Assembly (NCBI GenBank): GCA_947482805.1
Contig: CANKLK010000030.1
Coordinates: 1 to 17,936, forward strand
From: Flavobacteriaceae bacterium
GTDB lineage: Bacteria > Bacteroidota > Bacteroidia > Flavobacteriales > Flavobacteriaceae
Reading direction: 5' to 3'
Length of the DNA stretch: 17,936 nucleotides
Shown here: piece after piece, positions 6,242-15,111 of the stretch
How the letters are laid out: each line of letters opens with the position of its first letter
Numbering within the stretch: position 1 is the first letter of the stretch
Position numbers and translations under genes: made by a program
The notes under the pieces: generated by a model
The model's input: only the letters and a program-made list of their open reading frames with translations
Databases searched by the model: none
What the model was told of the DNA's origin: nothing

Positions 6242-8878
6242 TTATTTTTTCTGCAGTATACGCTTTAATTCATTTAATTTCATCAAAGCTTCAATTGGCG
6301 TCAAAGTATTGATGTCTAAATTCATTATGTCTTCTCGTATTTCTTCCAATAAAGGATCATCTAGATTGAAAATATTCAGCTGCATTTGCTGAGCCTGTTC
6401 GCCTTTAAGGCTCGAGCCATCCTTAACCGATTTTATGCCTCTTAATGATTCACCAGAATGGTTTTTTTCTAACTTCTTTAAAATTTTCTGAGCTTTCTGA
6501 ATTACCATTTGTGGCATTCCGGCCATTTTTGCCACATGAATACCAAAACTATGAGCACTTCCTCCGGCAACCAACTTTCTGATAAAGAGAACAGTATCTT
6601 TTAACTCTTTTACCGAAACATTATAATTTTTAATTCTTGGCAACAACTCACTCATTTCGTTCAATTCGTGATAATGCGTAGCAAATAGTGTTTTGGGGCT
6701 GGCCGGATTTTCATGCAAGAACTCAGCAATTGCCCAAGCTATAGAGATACCATCATACGTACTCGTTCCTCGACCAATTTCGTCTAACAATACCAAACTC
6801 CTATCTGAAATATTATTCAAAATTGAAGCGGTTTCATTCATCTCCACCATAAAAGTAGATTCGCCCATAGAAATATTATCGCTTGCTCCTACTCGTGTGA
6901 AAATTTTATCTACAATTCCCATTCTGACTTTCTCAGCCGGAACAAAACTTCCCATTTGGGCTAACAAAACAATCAATGCCGTTTGTCTCAAAATTGCAGA
7001 CTTCCCAGACATGTTTGGTCCCGTAATCATAATAAGTTGTTGTGATTCTCTATCTAAGAAAACATCATTGGGAACATAAGGAACACCAACAGGCAATTGT
7101 TTTTCAATAACCGGATGACGCCCATTTGTGATTTCCAACTCGAATGTTTCATCAAGAGTTGGACACACATAATCATTTTCTATGGCTAATTGTGCAAATG
7201 AAATCAGGCAATCTAATTGCCCTATTAAATTGGCATTCAGTTGAACTTGTTTAATATAAGTTGCAATCCAACTAACCAATTGTTCAAATAATTGACTTTC
7301 TATTTGATGTATTTTTTCTTCTGCTCCAAGGATTTTAGTCTCGTATTCTTTTAATTCTTCTGTAATATAACGTTCTGCATTTACTAAAGTTTGCTTTCTA
7401 ATCCACTCAACAGGAACTTTATCTTTATGTGTGTTTCGAACTTCAATATAATAGCCAAAAACATTATTAAAAGAAATCTTCAACGATGAAATTCCCGTTG
7501 CTTCTGATTCTCGCTTTTCAATGCCTTCTAAATATTCTTTCCCAGAAAAAGCAATATTTCGCAATTCGTCTAATTCAACATGAACACCATTTGCAATAGC
7601 ATTTCCTTTTGCAATAGCTACTGGCGCATCTTGATTTAAAGTGGTTTTTATTTTTTCACGAAGCAAATCACACGAATGCAAACTATCTCCAATAACCCGA
7701 ACAGCTTCTTGTTTACTTTCTAAAGCAATCGTTTTTATTGGAATTATCGCATCTAATGATTCTTTCAGATAAACAACTTCTCGAGGAGAAATTTTCCCGG
7801 TTGCAACTTTAGAAATCAAACGTTCCAAATCGGAAATTTGCTTGATTTGGTATTGTATTTTCTGAAGAATTTCTAAATTTTCCTTTAAATATGAAACAAC
7901 TTCGTGTCGACCTCTAATTTTGTGAATATCCTTCAATGGCAATGCTAACCAGCGTTTCAACAACCTGGACCCCATTGGCGAAAGTGTTTTGTCAATTACA
8001 TCCAAAAGTGTAACCGCATTTTGAGAATGACTGTGATACAATTCTAAATTCCGAATAGTAAATCGATCCATCCAAACATAGGCATCTTCTGCGATTCTTT
8101 GAATATTGGTGATGTGCTGAACTTTATTATGTTGTGTTTCTGATAAATAAAACAAAATTGCTCCTGAAGCTATAATGCCATCGAACAATTCTTCAATTCC
8201 AAAACCTTTTAAGGATTTGGTTTGAAAATGATTGTTTAACGTTTCAAGTGCATAATCTTCTTTATAAACCCAATCTTCGAGATAAAAAACATTGAATCTT
8301 TCTCCGAATAGTTCTTTGAATTGATTGCGGTTATTTTTTTGAATTAAAATTTCACTTGGACTAAAATTCTGCAACAGTTTGTCTATATATTCCTCATTGC
8401 CTTGAGCCGTTAAAAATTCTCCAGTCGAAACATCTAAAAACGAAACGCCTAATTGCTTTTTTCCAAAATAAACCGAAGCCAAAAAATTATTTGATTTCGA
8501 TTGCAAAACCTCATCGTTCATAGAAACTCCTGGCGTAACCAATTCTGTTACGCCACGCTTGACAATCGTTTTAGTCATTTTTGGATCTTCAAGTTGATCA
8601 CAAATCGCAACCCGAAGTCCGGCTTTTACCAATTTTGGCAAATAGGTATTTAAAGAATGATGTGGAAAACCCGCTAAAGCCGTTTCGGTTTCTGAACCTG
8701 CACTACGTTTGGTTAAAACAATTCCAAGTATTTTAGATGCCCGAATAGCATCTTCCCCAAAGGTTTCGTAAAAATCACCTACTCTAAACAACAAACACGC
8801 ATCGGGATATTTTCTTTTTATCTCGTTGTATTGCTTCATTAAAGGGGTTTCTTTCGTCGAATTTTCTTTGGCTGCCAA
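6242..8878 (-). CDS. mutS: DNA mismatch repair protein MutS
   Basis: This 878-residue MutS recognises base mismatches and small loops behind the replication fork and recruits MutL. The mismatch-wedging motif is GDFYETF (F37-Y38-E39). The clamp and lever region covers roughly 270-585. The ABC-type ATPase shows Walker A GPNMSGKS (620-627), the MutS signature [14 protein letters not shown] (674-687), Walker [11 protein letters not shown] (695-704), and the switch histidine in THYHEL (734-739). The C-terminal region ends in a helical tail that fits dimer/tetramer formation. Length and all key residues are intact, so the strain is not expected to be a mutS mutator. The start [17 protein letters not shown] is chosen because family proteins begin shortly before TPLMKQY. 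It is divergent from the DUF1573 gene. Confidence 0.97.
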   Translation of the reverse strand: MAAKENSTKETPLMKQYNEIKRKYPDACLLFRVGDFYETFGEDAIRASKILGIVLTKRSAGSETETALAGFPHHSLNTYLPKLVKAGLRVAICDQLEDPKMTKTIVKRGVTELVTPGVSMNDEVLQSKSNNFLASVYFGKKQLGVSFLDVSTGEFLTAQGNEEYIDKLLQNFSPSEILIQKNNRNQFKELFGERFNVFYLEDWVYKEDYALETLNNHFQTKSLKGFGIEELFDGIIASGAILFYLSETQHNKVQHITNIQRIAEDAYVWMDRFTIRNLELYHSHSQNAVTLLDVIDKTLSPMGSRLLKRWLALPLKDIHKIRGRHEVVSYLKENLEILQKIQYQIKQISDLERLISKVATGKISPREVVYLKESLDAIIPIKTIALESKQEAVRVIGDSLHSCDLLREKIKTTLNQDAPVAIAKGNAIANGVHVELDELRNIAFSGKEYLEGIEKRESEATGISSLKISFNNVFGYYIEVRNTHKDKVPVEWIRKQTLVNAERYITEELKEYETKILGAEEKIHQIESQLFEQLVSWIATYIKQVQLNANLIGQLDCLISFAQLAIENDYVCPTLDETFELEITNGRHPVIEKQLPVGVPYVPNDVFLDRESQQLIMITGPNMSGKSAILRQTALIVLLAQMGSFVPAEKVRMGIVDKIFTRVGASDNISMGESTFMVEMNETASILNNISDRSLVLLDEIGRGTSTYDGISIAWAIAEFLHENPASPKTLFATHYHELNEMSELLPRIKNYNVSVKELKDTVLFIRKLVAGGSAHSFGIHVAKMAGMPQMVIQKAQKILKKLEKNHSGESLRGIKSVKDGSSLKGEQAQQMQLNIFNLDDPLLEEIREDIMNLDINTLTPIEALMKLNELKRILQKK

Positions 8879-9030
8879 TAGTTTTAGATTTAATTTTAGT
8901 GAAAGCGAATTTAAATATTTTAGAATGATTTAGCCATTCTAAAAAAAATTAATTTAACCTTAAGACAAAAAAAAGAGGGGATTTAAAATTTTTAAATAGA
9001 TTTACCCCAGAAACTAAAATACTATAAAAA

Positions 9031-9513
9031 ATGAAAAAAATTATTTTATTGGCTGCAATAACTGTATTTGGTGTTGCAACTAGCAATGCGCAAACTGCAA
9101 AAAAAGCTGCAAAAAAAGCTGATGCTCCAGTTAAAGTTGAAACTCAAAAAGTTGACGGACCCGGAATGGTTTTCGAAAACGAAACTATCGATTTCGGAAC
9201 AATTCCTCACAATGCTGATGGAAACAGAGAATTTGTTTTTGTAAACAATGGAAATAAACCACTAAAAATTGAAAGCACTCAAGGTTCATGTGGTTGTACG
9301 GTTCCTACTAAACCAGAAGGAGATATTGCTCCTGGTGCTAAAGGGACTATTGGTGTAAAATATGACACAAATAGAGAAGGTCCATTTACTAAAACAGTAA
9401 CTATTAAATCAAATGCTGTAGGACAAGAAACTAAAGTAGTTACCATTAAAGGAACTGTTTTACCTGATCCAAATAAAAAACCTGCTGAACCAGCAGCTCC
9501 AACAAAAAGCTAA
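9031..9513 (+). CDS. Secreted DUF1573 domain protein
   Basis: This 160-residue exported protein starts with a signal peptide (MKKIILLAAITVFGVATSNAQ, cleavage likely after residue 20), a Lys/Ala-rich linker, then one DUF1573 immunoglobulin-like beta-sandwich domain (about residues 47-145). The domain begins FENETIDFGTIPHNADGNREFVFVNNG and includes the typical QGSCGCTVP and PGAKGTIGVKYDT segments. DUF1573 proteins are abundant in Bacteroidota and are periplasmic or surface-attached; no biochemical role is established. The C-terminal tail is Pro/Ala/Lys-rich. The gene stands alone, with a strong terminator 22 bp after its stop. A partial -7 element TAGATTTA lies at 8997-9004, so the exact promoter is unclear. 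Confidence 0.87.
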   Translation: MKKIILLAAITVFGVATSNAQTAKKAAKKADAPVKVETQKVDGPGMVFENETIDFGTIPHNADGNREFVFVNNGNKPLKIESTQGSCGCTVPTKPEGDIAPGAKGTIGVKYDTNREGPFTKTVTIKSNAVGQETKVVTIKGTVLPDPNKKPAEPAAPTKS

Positions 9514-9535
9514 TTTTACTTAATTATAATTCAAG

Positions 9536-9578
9536 AAAATCCCGTCTCAATGTAAAATACGAGACGGGATTTTTTTTT
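9536..9578 (+). terminator. Intrinsic terminator after the DUF1573 gene
   Basis: A perfect 13-bp stem (9536-9548 with 9561-9573, core CCCGTCTC/GAGACGGG) has a 12-base loop and runs into a long T tract. Confidence 0.92.
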
Positions 9579-9581
9579 GAA

Positions 9582-9589
9582 TATCTTTG
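9582..9589 (+). promoter_or_regulatory. Candidate -7 element of the RNA methyltransferase gene
   Basis: TATCTTTG matches TAnnTTTG and begins within 3 bp of the T tract of the previous terminator, 39 bp before the methyltransferase ATG. No TTTG is seen at the right distance upstream, because that space is occupied by the terminator stem. Confidence 0.45.
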
Positions 9590-9628
9590 CCATATACCAG
9601 CGAGGGTTGACTCGAAGCTTTAGCTGAA

Positions 9629-10189
9629 ATGGCAAAGCAATTTTATAAGATAAAAAAGATGCGCAAGCTTGAAAATAAAGAATTAGAACGTAAATCAATT
9701 GCGGACTTCAAAGAAGCCGATAAAACACCAATAATAATTATACTGGATGATATACGAAGTCTCCATAATATTGGTTCTGTATTTCGAACTGCTGATGCTT
9801 TTTTAATTGAAAAAATATATTTGTGTGGCATAACGGCAATTCCCCCCAATAAAGAAATTCACAAAACAGCACTTGGCGCTACCGAAACGGTTACATGGGA
9901 ATATCAAAAAGATATTTTAGAAGTAATTGAAAATCTTAAAAAAGAAAGGATTTCCGTTTTTGCCATTGAACAAGTTGAAAATGCAATCTTTCTTCAGGAT
10001 TTCAAAATGGATAAAAATAAAAAATATGCCTTGGTTTTTGGAAACGAAGTGTACGGCGTCTCCCAAAAAGCTATTGAACTTTGTGACGGAACCATTGAAA
10101 TCCCCCAATTAGGCAGCAAACATTCTTTGAATATTTCGGTGAGTGCCGGGATTGTAGTTTGGGATTTGTTTCAGAAAATGAAGTACTAA
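9629..10189 (+). CDS. SpoU/TrmH-family RNA 2'-O-methyltransferase
   Basis: This 186-residue SPOUT enzyme would methylate a ribose 2'-OH in tRNA or rRNA using S-adenosylmethionine bound in a trefoil knot. All three SpoU motifs are seen. Motif 1 is LDDIRSLHNIGSVFRTADAF (39-58), with N47 and catalytic-type R53. Motif 2 is ALVFGNEVYGVS (134-145), with E140. Motif 3 is IEIPQLGSKHSLNISVSAGI (156-175), with the SLN signature. There is no N-terminal substrate-binding domain as in RlmB, so it is close to the minimal TrmL/TrmH type. The target nucleotide cannot be predicted. A second in-frame ATG at residue 11 is a possible start. Its stop overlaps the stop of the convergent folK-dNK gene by 4 bp, with no terminator between. 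Confidence 0.87.
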   Translation: MAKQFYKIKKMRKLENKELERKSIADFKEADKTPIIIILDDIRSLHNIGSVFRTADAFLIEKIYLCGITAIPPNKEIHKTALGATETVTWEYQKDILEVIENLKKERISVFAIEQVENAIFLQDFKMDKNKKYALVFGNEVYGVSQKAIELCDGTIEIPQLGSKHSLNISVSAGIVVWDLFQKMKY

Positions 10190-11322
10190 CCTGAAATCTT
10201 ATTCTGAATTTCATCTAAAATATAAACATAATCTTCTTGATTATTCTGAAAATCTCTATTGGTCACATCAATAATCAAAATGTTTAAATTTGTTTGCGAT
10301 TTGATATAATCCAAATAACCATTATTTATTTTTTCAAGATATTCTGCCGGAATTTCCTGCTCATAAGTTCTTCCTCTTTCTATGATGTTTTCCAAAAGGC
10401 GCTCTGTGGTTTGATACAAATAAATATACAAATCAGGCTTTGGCATTTCTTTGTAAATAATATCAAACATGGTTTTATACAAACGAAACTCATCTTCGGC
10501 AAGCGTAACTTTAGCAAAAATCAAGGATTTAAAAATATGATAATCGGCTACAATAAAATCTTTAAACAAATCAAATTGCGCCAAATCATCAGAAGTTTGC
10601 TGGTATCTGTCTGCTAAAAATGACATTTCAAGCGGAAAAGCATAACGGTTTTGGTCTTCGTAGAATTTGGGTAAAAAAGGATTGTCTGCAAAACGCTCAA
10701 GAACCGATTTAGCATTAAAATCTTCAGCTAATTTATTTGTCAACGTAGTTTTTCCAGCACCGATATTCCCTTCAATAGCGATATAGTTAAAATGATCGAG
10801 TTTTAATCTGGCAATTGGGATTTCAAGATTTTGAATGACTTTGCAATTGCTTTTATCTTCCGAAAGAATCAATAATTCATGCAAATATTTTTGTAAAATA
10901 GGATGACGCCAGTCTAAATTCAAATCCTGCATCGGTAGCAAAACAAACAAACGGTTTTGCATTTCCGGATGAGGTACCTGCAGTTTCTCGGAAGCGATAA
11001 TTTCTTCATCAAAAGTTATCACATCAATATCAATGATACGCGCATGATACCCTTTTGCCTCTTCGCGTACTCTTCCCAAAGCTTCTTCGAGCAAAAGGCA
11101 TTCTTCCAAAACTTGATGTGCTGATTTATGTGTATTGATAATCACCGCACAATTGTAGAATTTCTCACTCTCAAAACCCCATGAAGGTGTTTCATAAAGC
11201 TTGGAAACTCTAATTATTGTACCAATCTCTTTGTGCAAATTATCAATGCAACGGACAATATTTTCTAGACGATTGCCTTGATTGCTCCCTAACGATAAAA
11301 TGACTTGATGCTGCTTTTTCAT
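10186..11322 (-). CDS. folK: Fusion of HPPK (FolK) and a deoxynucleoside kinase
   Basis: This 378-residue cytoplasmic protein has two enzyme domains. Residues 1 to about 155 are 6-hydroxymethyl-7,8-dihydropterin pyrophosphokinase of folate synthesis: LSLGSNQGNR at the start, YETPSWGF, and the metal-binding pair D98/D100 in ARIIDIDVITF, followed by VPHPEMQNRLFVLLP. After a linker, residues 178-378 form a deoxynucleoside kinase. It has P-loop GNIGAGKTT (184-192), the substrate-site LERF (E209), an ADRYQQ helix and an arginine-rich lid ERGRTYEQE. The kinase would phosphorylate a salvaged deoxynucleoside; which one is not evident. The reading frame is continuous, so this is a true fusion, and similar fusions are known in Flavobacteriia. 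Both active sites look intact. It is convergent with the methyltransferase and divergent from the AsmA-like gene. Confidence 0.92.
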   Translation of the reverse strand: MKKQHQVILSLGSNQGNRLENIVRCIDNLHKEIGTIIRVSKLYETPSWGFESEKFYNCAVIINTHKSAHQVLEECLLLEEALGRVREEAKGYHARIIDIDVITFDEEIIASEKLQVPHPEMQNRLFVLLPMQDLNLDWRHPILQKYLHELLILSEDKSNCKVIQNLEIPIARLKLDHFNYIAIEGNIGAGKTTLTNKLAEDFNAKSVLERFADNPFLPKFYEDQNRYAFPLEMSFLADRYQQTSDDLAQFDLFKDFIVADYHIFKSLIFAKVTLAEDEFRLYKTMFDIIYKEMPKPDLYIYLYQTTERLLENIIERGRTYEQEIPAEYLEKINNGYLDYIKSQTNLNILIIDVTNRDFQNNQEDYVYILDEIQNKISG

Positions 11323-11460
11323 GTAAACACAAATTAACTAAAACTATTTTAGAATAATGCCAAAAACAACCGACTGTTAATAACAATTTCTCAACAATTA
11401 CTGAGAACTAAAAATCATAAAACTTCTACAAATAGTAACCGCTTTTTAAGTAAAAGGCTT

Positions 11461-11468
11461 TATTTTTG
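11461..11468 (+). promoter_or_regulatory. Candidate -7 element of the AsmA-like gene
   Basis: TATTTTTG fits TAnnTTTG and lies 33 bp before the AsmA-like ATG, a typical distance. A matching -33 TTTG is not evident. The rest of the 178-bp divergent spacer shows no other clear signal. Confidence 0.4.
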
Positions 11469-11500
11469 TTATGTGCAAGCGTAACTAAATCTATCACATC

Positions 11501-14107
11501 ATGTTAAAGAAAATCTTAAAAATCATTGGAATTGTTTTGTTACTGTTAGTCATATCGGCATTTGCAATTCCGTATTTCTTTAAAGATCAAATCAAAGCTA
11601 AAATTTTAACTTCCATTAATGAAAAAGTAGACGCTAAAGTGGCTTTCGCCGATGCCGATTTGAGTTTATTTAGAAATTTTCCCAATGCTAGTGTTTCAAT
11701 TGAAAAACTTTCAATAATCAACAAAGCACCGTTTGAGGGAGATACTTTAGTAGCTTTTGACGAATTAAATCTAAAAATGTCAATCAAAGAATTGTTTAAA
11801 GGCGATAACGAACCTATTAATATCGATGGGATTTCATCCAAGAATGGTTTAATAAATATCATCTTTAACAAAGATGGAATTGGCAATTATGATATTGCTT
11901 TAAAAGATAAAAATAATATCGAAGATGAAAAAAGCAAACCGCTATCGTTAAAGATAAAAGACTATTCCGTAGAAAATTTCAAGTTTAAATACTATGATGA
12001 AAAGTCAAAAATAAAAATGGTTTTAGACAGCATCAATCATGAAGGTACTGGCGATTTTACCTCTTCAAAATTGGATTTGACAACTAAATCCACCGCCAAA
12101 GTTTCTTTGGATATGGATAAAGTGAATTACATGAAAAATGTTGGGATTTCTCTAGATGCCGTTCTTGGAATTGACTTAGATAAAAGCAAATATACTTTCA
12201 AAGAAAATAAAGCCAAAATCAATGAATTACCTTTAGAATTTGACGGTTTCATCCAATTGGTCGATGACGGACAACAATATGATTTGACATTTAAAACACC
12301 AACTTCTTCGTTCAAAAACTTCTTGGGATTAATTCCCGCGCAATATTCGAGCAATTTAAAAGAGGTAAAAACCAGTGGCGATTTTACCGTTGCCGGTTTT
12401 GCGAAAGGATTGTATTCAGATACTTCTGTACCAAAATTCAATGTCAAAATTGCATCAAACAATGCGTCATTTCAATATCCGAATCTGTCAAAATCAGTCA
12501 AAAACATTATAATCGACACCAAAATCATCAACGAAACCGGAGTGATGAATGACACTTATGTGAACTTGGATAAATTGTCGTTCCAAATTGATCAGGACGT
12601 TTTCAATGCCAAAGCGAATATTAAAAACATTTCTGAAAATGCTTTGGTGAATGCTGCTCTAAACGGAACTATCAATTTGGCTAATCTGACAAAAGCATAT
12701 CCTATAAAATTGGACAAACCGTTAACCGGAATTCTAAAAGCCGATGTAACGACAGCATTCGATATGCAATCGGTAGAAAAAAGTGATTATGCACGAATCC
12801 GAAATGCAGGAACTATAGACTTAACAGGTTTTAATTATACAGATGAAGATGGTAAAACCATGAAAATCAGCAGAGCTTCAGTATCTTTTGACCCAAGTCG
12901 CGTGAACTTAAAACAATTTAATGCAACAACCGGAAAAACAGATTTGGTTGTAACTGGAGTTTTGGAAAATTTATATGGTTTTGTGTTTAAAAATCAGGAA
13001 TTGAAAGGGAACTTTAATTTGAATTCGAATCAATTGGCGGTAAGCGATTTTATGACTTCGAAAACGGATGCTAAAAAACAAACCAAAGCAAATGAAGCCA
13101 TGAAAATTCCGGCGTTTTTGAATTGTTCTTTGACTGCAAAGGCAAACACGGTTTTGTATGATAATTTAGTTTTGAAAAACGTTTCCGGCAAGGTAATTAT
13201 CAAAGATCAAAAAGCTACTTTGGAGAATGGCAAAACTGATATTTTTGGCGGCTTGATTACGTTTAATGGTGAGGTGTCTACCAAAGAAAAAATATCCAAA
13301 TTTAATATGGATTTAGAATTAAATGGTGTTGATATTGCTCAAACTTTTACACAGTTGGACATGATGAAAAAAATTGCTCCAATAGCTGGAGTAATTAACG
13401 GAAAACTGAATTCGAAAATCAAAGTTTCTGGGAATCTGAACGACAAAGAAATGACGCCCGATTTGAAAAGCATTACGGGAGATTTAATGGGACAATTGCT
13501 TTCAACCACAGTGAATTCAAGTAACTCGACTTTATTAACCGCTTTGGATAACAAGTTAGGTTTTGTGGATTTGAAAAAATTAAATCTTAATGATTTAAAG
13601 GCCGCATTAACTTTTAAAGACGGAAAAGTAAACGTAAAACCCTTCGACATCAAATACCAAGACATCAAAGCTACGATAGGCGGGTCGCATGGTTTTGACC
13701 AATTGATGAACTATAATGTGAAATTAGATGTTCCGTCTAAATATTTGGGAACAGAAATCAATAATTTAATCGGAAAATTAACACCTACAGACGCCAAAAA
13801 ATTTGAAACGATTCCTATAAATGCTATTCTTACCGGCAATTTTAAAAATCCAAATATTACTACTGATGTTAAACAAGCTACAACCACTTTGGTCACTAAC
13901 TTGGTGAAACAACAAAAAGACAAATTGATACAACAAGGCACTTCGGCACTCGGAAATATTATCCAAAATAACACTAAACCAAAGGACACTTCCAAAACGT
14001 CGACACCAAAACCAGATGTGAAAACACAGGCTAAAGATTTACTCAATGGCTTGTTCAACAAAAAGAAAAAAGAAGATGTAAAACCAGCAACAACACCAAC
14101 TAAATAA
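11501..14107 (+). CDS. AsmA-family envelope protein
   Basis: This 868-residue protein has one N-terminal membrane helix (about residues 4-24, KILKIIGIVLLLLVISAFAIPYFF) and then a very long beta-rich periplasmic part, which is the AsmA/TamB-like architecture. The start of the mature part (DQIKAKILTSINEKVDAKVAFADADLSLFRNFPNASVSIEKL) is characteristic of AsmA proteins in Bacteroidota. The C-terminal part repeats the pattern of alternating short beta strands (GVINGKLNSKIKVSGNL), then ends in a Lys/Thr/Pro-rich tail with low complexity. AsmA-like proteins are now thought to form groove-shaped bridges that move lipids between membranes; for this protein that is family-based inference. It is a single-gene unit bounded by a candidate promoter and a hairpin terminator. 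Confidence 0.87.
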   Translation: MLKKILKIIGIVLLLLVISAFAIPYFFKDQIKAKILTSINEKVDAKVAFADADLSLFRNFPNASVSIEKLSIINKAPFEGDTLVAFDELNLKMSIKELFKGDNEPINIDGISSKNGLINIIFNKDGIGNYDIALKDKNNIEDEKSKPLSLKIKDYSVENFKFKYYDEKSKIKMVLDSINHEGTGDFTSSKLDLTTKSTAKVSLDMDKVNYMKNVGISLDAVLGIDLDKSKYTFKENKAKINELPLEFDGFIQLVDDGQQYDLTFKTPTSSFKNFLGLIPAQYSSNLKEVKTSGDFTVAGFAKGLYSDTSVPKFNVKIASNNASFQYPNLSKSVKNIIIDTKIINETGVMNDTYVNLDKLSFQIDQDVFNAKANIKNISENALVNAALNGTINLANLTKAYPIKLDKPLTGILKADVTTAFDMQSVEKSDYARIRNAGTIDLTGFNYTDEDGKTMKISRASVSFDPSRVNLKQFNATTGKTDLVVTGVLENLYGFVFKNQELKGNFNLNSNQLAVSDFMTSKTDAKKQTKANEAMKIPAFLNCSLTAKANTVLYDNLVLKNVSGKVIIKDQKATLENGKTDIFGGLITFNGEVSTKEKISKFNMDLELNGVDIAQTFTQLDMMKKIAPIAGVINGKLNSKIKVSGNLNDKEMTPDLKSITGDLMGQLLSTTVNSSNSTLLTALDNKLGFVDLKKLNLNDLKAALTFKDGKVNVKPFDIKYQDIKATIGGSHGFDQLMNYNVKLDVPSKYLGTEINNLIGKLTPTDAKKFETIPINAILTGNFKNPNITTDVKQATTTLVTNLVKQQKDKLIQQGTSALGNIIQNNTKPKDTSKTSTPKPDVKTQAKDLLNGLFNKKKKEDVKPATTPTK

Positions 14108-14162
14108 AGAAATTTATTTAGATTGGCTGGCCTATATGCAACTAAAAAACAGAGTTTAAGTG

Positions 14163-14205
14163 AAGAGGCACTAGTTAGAAATTTCTTCAACTAGTGCCTT
14201 TTCCC
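14163..14205 (+). terminator. Intrinsic terminator after the AsmA-like gene
   Basis: A perfect stem GGCACTAGTT/AACTAGTGCC (14167-14176 with 14189-14198) extends outward with A-T and G-T pairs to about 14 bp. It is followed on the plus strand by TTTTCCCTTTT. It lies between convergent genes. Stopping leftward transcription is less likely, because no T run follows on that side. Confidence 0.75.
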
Positions 14206-14207
14206 TT

Positions 14208-14573
14208 TTAACTTTTCTCTATTTCGTCACGTAACTTTTTAGTTAAACTCTTATATACCAAACCATAGGAATTATTGATTAATTCGCACATCATTTTATC
14301 AGAAACGTCACTATTAAAATCAACGGTTATCCAATGTATTCTACTCATGTGGTATCCTGGATTTATGGCTTCAAATTGTGCGCTAAATTCTGCATTATTT
14401 TCAGGTTCTCCTTTGAGGTTTAGTGACGGTGTTCCTTTTTCCCATTCCTTTAGTGAAGTAAGACAAAACATTTTACCACCAACTTTAAAAACCAAAGTAT
14501 CTTCATCAAAAGGGAAATGTTCAGTTACCGCTTTTTTGGATAAACAAAATTCGTAGAGTTGTTGAATGTTCAT
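14208..14573 (-). CDS. MmcQ/YjbR-family protein
   Basis: This 121-residue single-domain protein of the MmcQ/YjbR (CyaY-like fold, DUF419) family is recognised by the start MNIQQLYEFCLSKKAVTEHFPFDEDTLVFKVGGKMFCLTSL and by the downstream block NPGYHMSRIHWITVDFNSDVSD, ending in a helical KSLTKKLRDEI segment. The family is described as DNA-binding-like from structure, but its role is unknown and it carries no catalytic motif. It is the last gene of the leftward chain, 65 bp after the acetyltransferase stop, with a strong hairpin filling the spacer. Confidence 0.87.
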   Translation of the reverse strand: MNIQQLYEFCLSKKAVTEHFPFDEDTLVFKVGGKMFCLTSLKEWEKGTPSLNLKGEPENNAEFSAQFEAINPGYHMSRIHWITVDFNSDVSDKMMCELINNSYGLVYKSLTKKLRDEIEKS

Positions 14574-14592
14574 GTGTTTTAGTTTTCAGTCA

Positions 14593-14634
14593 CAGTTTTT
14601 AGTCGCAGAAGCTGTCAACTGCGACTAAAAACTG
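14593..14634. repeat. Perfect 16-bp inverted repeat between GNAT and MmcQ genes
   Basis: Arms at 14593-14608 (CAGTTTTTAGTCGCAG) and 14619-14634 are exact reverse complements with a 10-base loop. Flanking words TTCAGT (14585-14590) and ACTGAA (14631-14636) allow an alternative outer pairing. It begins 4 bp from the GNAT stop codon and ends about 20 bp before the MmcQ start. The words AGTCGCAG, GTTGAC and ACTGAAnACTAAAA also occur in the ruvC-hemW spacer element (17341-17400), so the two are related. No U tail follows. Confidence 0.85.
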
Positions 14635-14638
14635 AATA

Positions 14639-15037
14639 CTATTTAATTTTCTCCATCATTTTTTCGGGATGAGCCAAAGGGGAAAAATCAAATTTTTCAT
14701 ATAAAAAATGCGCGTCAGAAGTGGCTAAACGCCAAATTTTGACTTGCTGCAATTGAGGTTCTTTCATCATTGTATCAATCAAGATGGAAGAATATCCTTT
14801 TCCGCGATGTTTCTCATCAATAAACACATCCATCAGATAAGCAAAAACAACATAATCCGTAACAACCCGAGCAAAACCAATTTGATCCTCATCCTCATAA
14901 ATTCCGAAACAGAACGATGCATCAATTGTAGTCTGCACTTCATCAATTGTCCTGGCGGCTGCCCAATAAATATCCTTCAAAAAGTTTTGAATAAACGGAA
15001 CATTCAGTTTGCTTTTATCGGTGGAAACGGTTATCAT
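14639..15037 (-). CDS. GNAT-family N-acetyltransferase
   Basis: This 132-residue cytoplasmic acetyl-CoA-dependent acetyltransferase has the acetyl-CoA pyrophosphate-binding turn RGKGYS (R78-S83) after the beta-4 strand YLMDVFIDEKH. The N-terminal block STDKSKLNVPFIQNFLKDIYWAAARTIDEV and the CFGIYEDEDQIGFARVVTD strand are typical of a small GNAT subgroup common in Bacteroidota. The substrate is unknown. An ATG 20 codons upstream (15097) is in frame, but those codons come from a GATTnnn repeat array overlapping the stop of the cyclase gene. The family usually starts at MI(T/Q)(V/I)STDKS, so I place the start at 15037. It is the fifth gene of the leftward chain. Confidence 0.85.
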   Translation of the reverse strand: MITVSTDKSKLNVPFIQNFLKDIYWAAARTIDEVQTTIDASFCFGIYEDEDQIGFARVVTDYVVFAYLMDVFIDEKHRGKGYSSILIDTMMKEPQLQQVKIWRLATSDAHFLYEKFDFSPLAHPEKMMEKIK

Positions 15038-15040
15038 ATT

Positions 15041-15111
15041 GATTGTTGATTGAAGATTAACGATTGCTGATTTTTGAACTTCCGAAACTGAAATCAATAA
15101 TCTTCAATCTT
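15041..15111. repeat. GATTnnn heptamer arrays in inverted orientation
   Basis: From 15041 the sequence reads GATTGTT, GATTGAA, GATTAAC, GATTGCT, GATTTTT, five units in strict 7-bp register. From 15092 the inverse appears as AATCAAT, AATCTTC, AATCTTA. The best pairing is 15048-15065 with 15092-15109 (16 of 18 matches, loop 26). The right arm includes the last codons and the TGA stop of the cyclase gene (KIEDY-stop), so the element reaches into coding sequence. Confidence 0.75.

Noticed and set aside
8922..8940. Hairpin AGAATG/CATTCT in the mutS-DUF1573 divergent spacer
   Set aside because: The stem is only 6 bp in very A/T-rich DNA, with no T tail and no link to a gene end. It could be an operator but nothing supports it.
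13711..14190. 159-residue minus-strand frame under the 3' end of the AsmA-like gene
   Set aside because: It is antisense to a well-supported coding region, has the hydrophobic pattern expected of antisense of Lys/Asn-rich codons, and shows no family motif.
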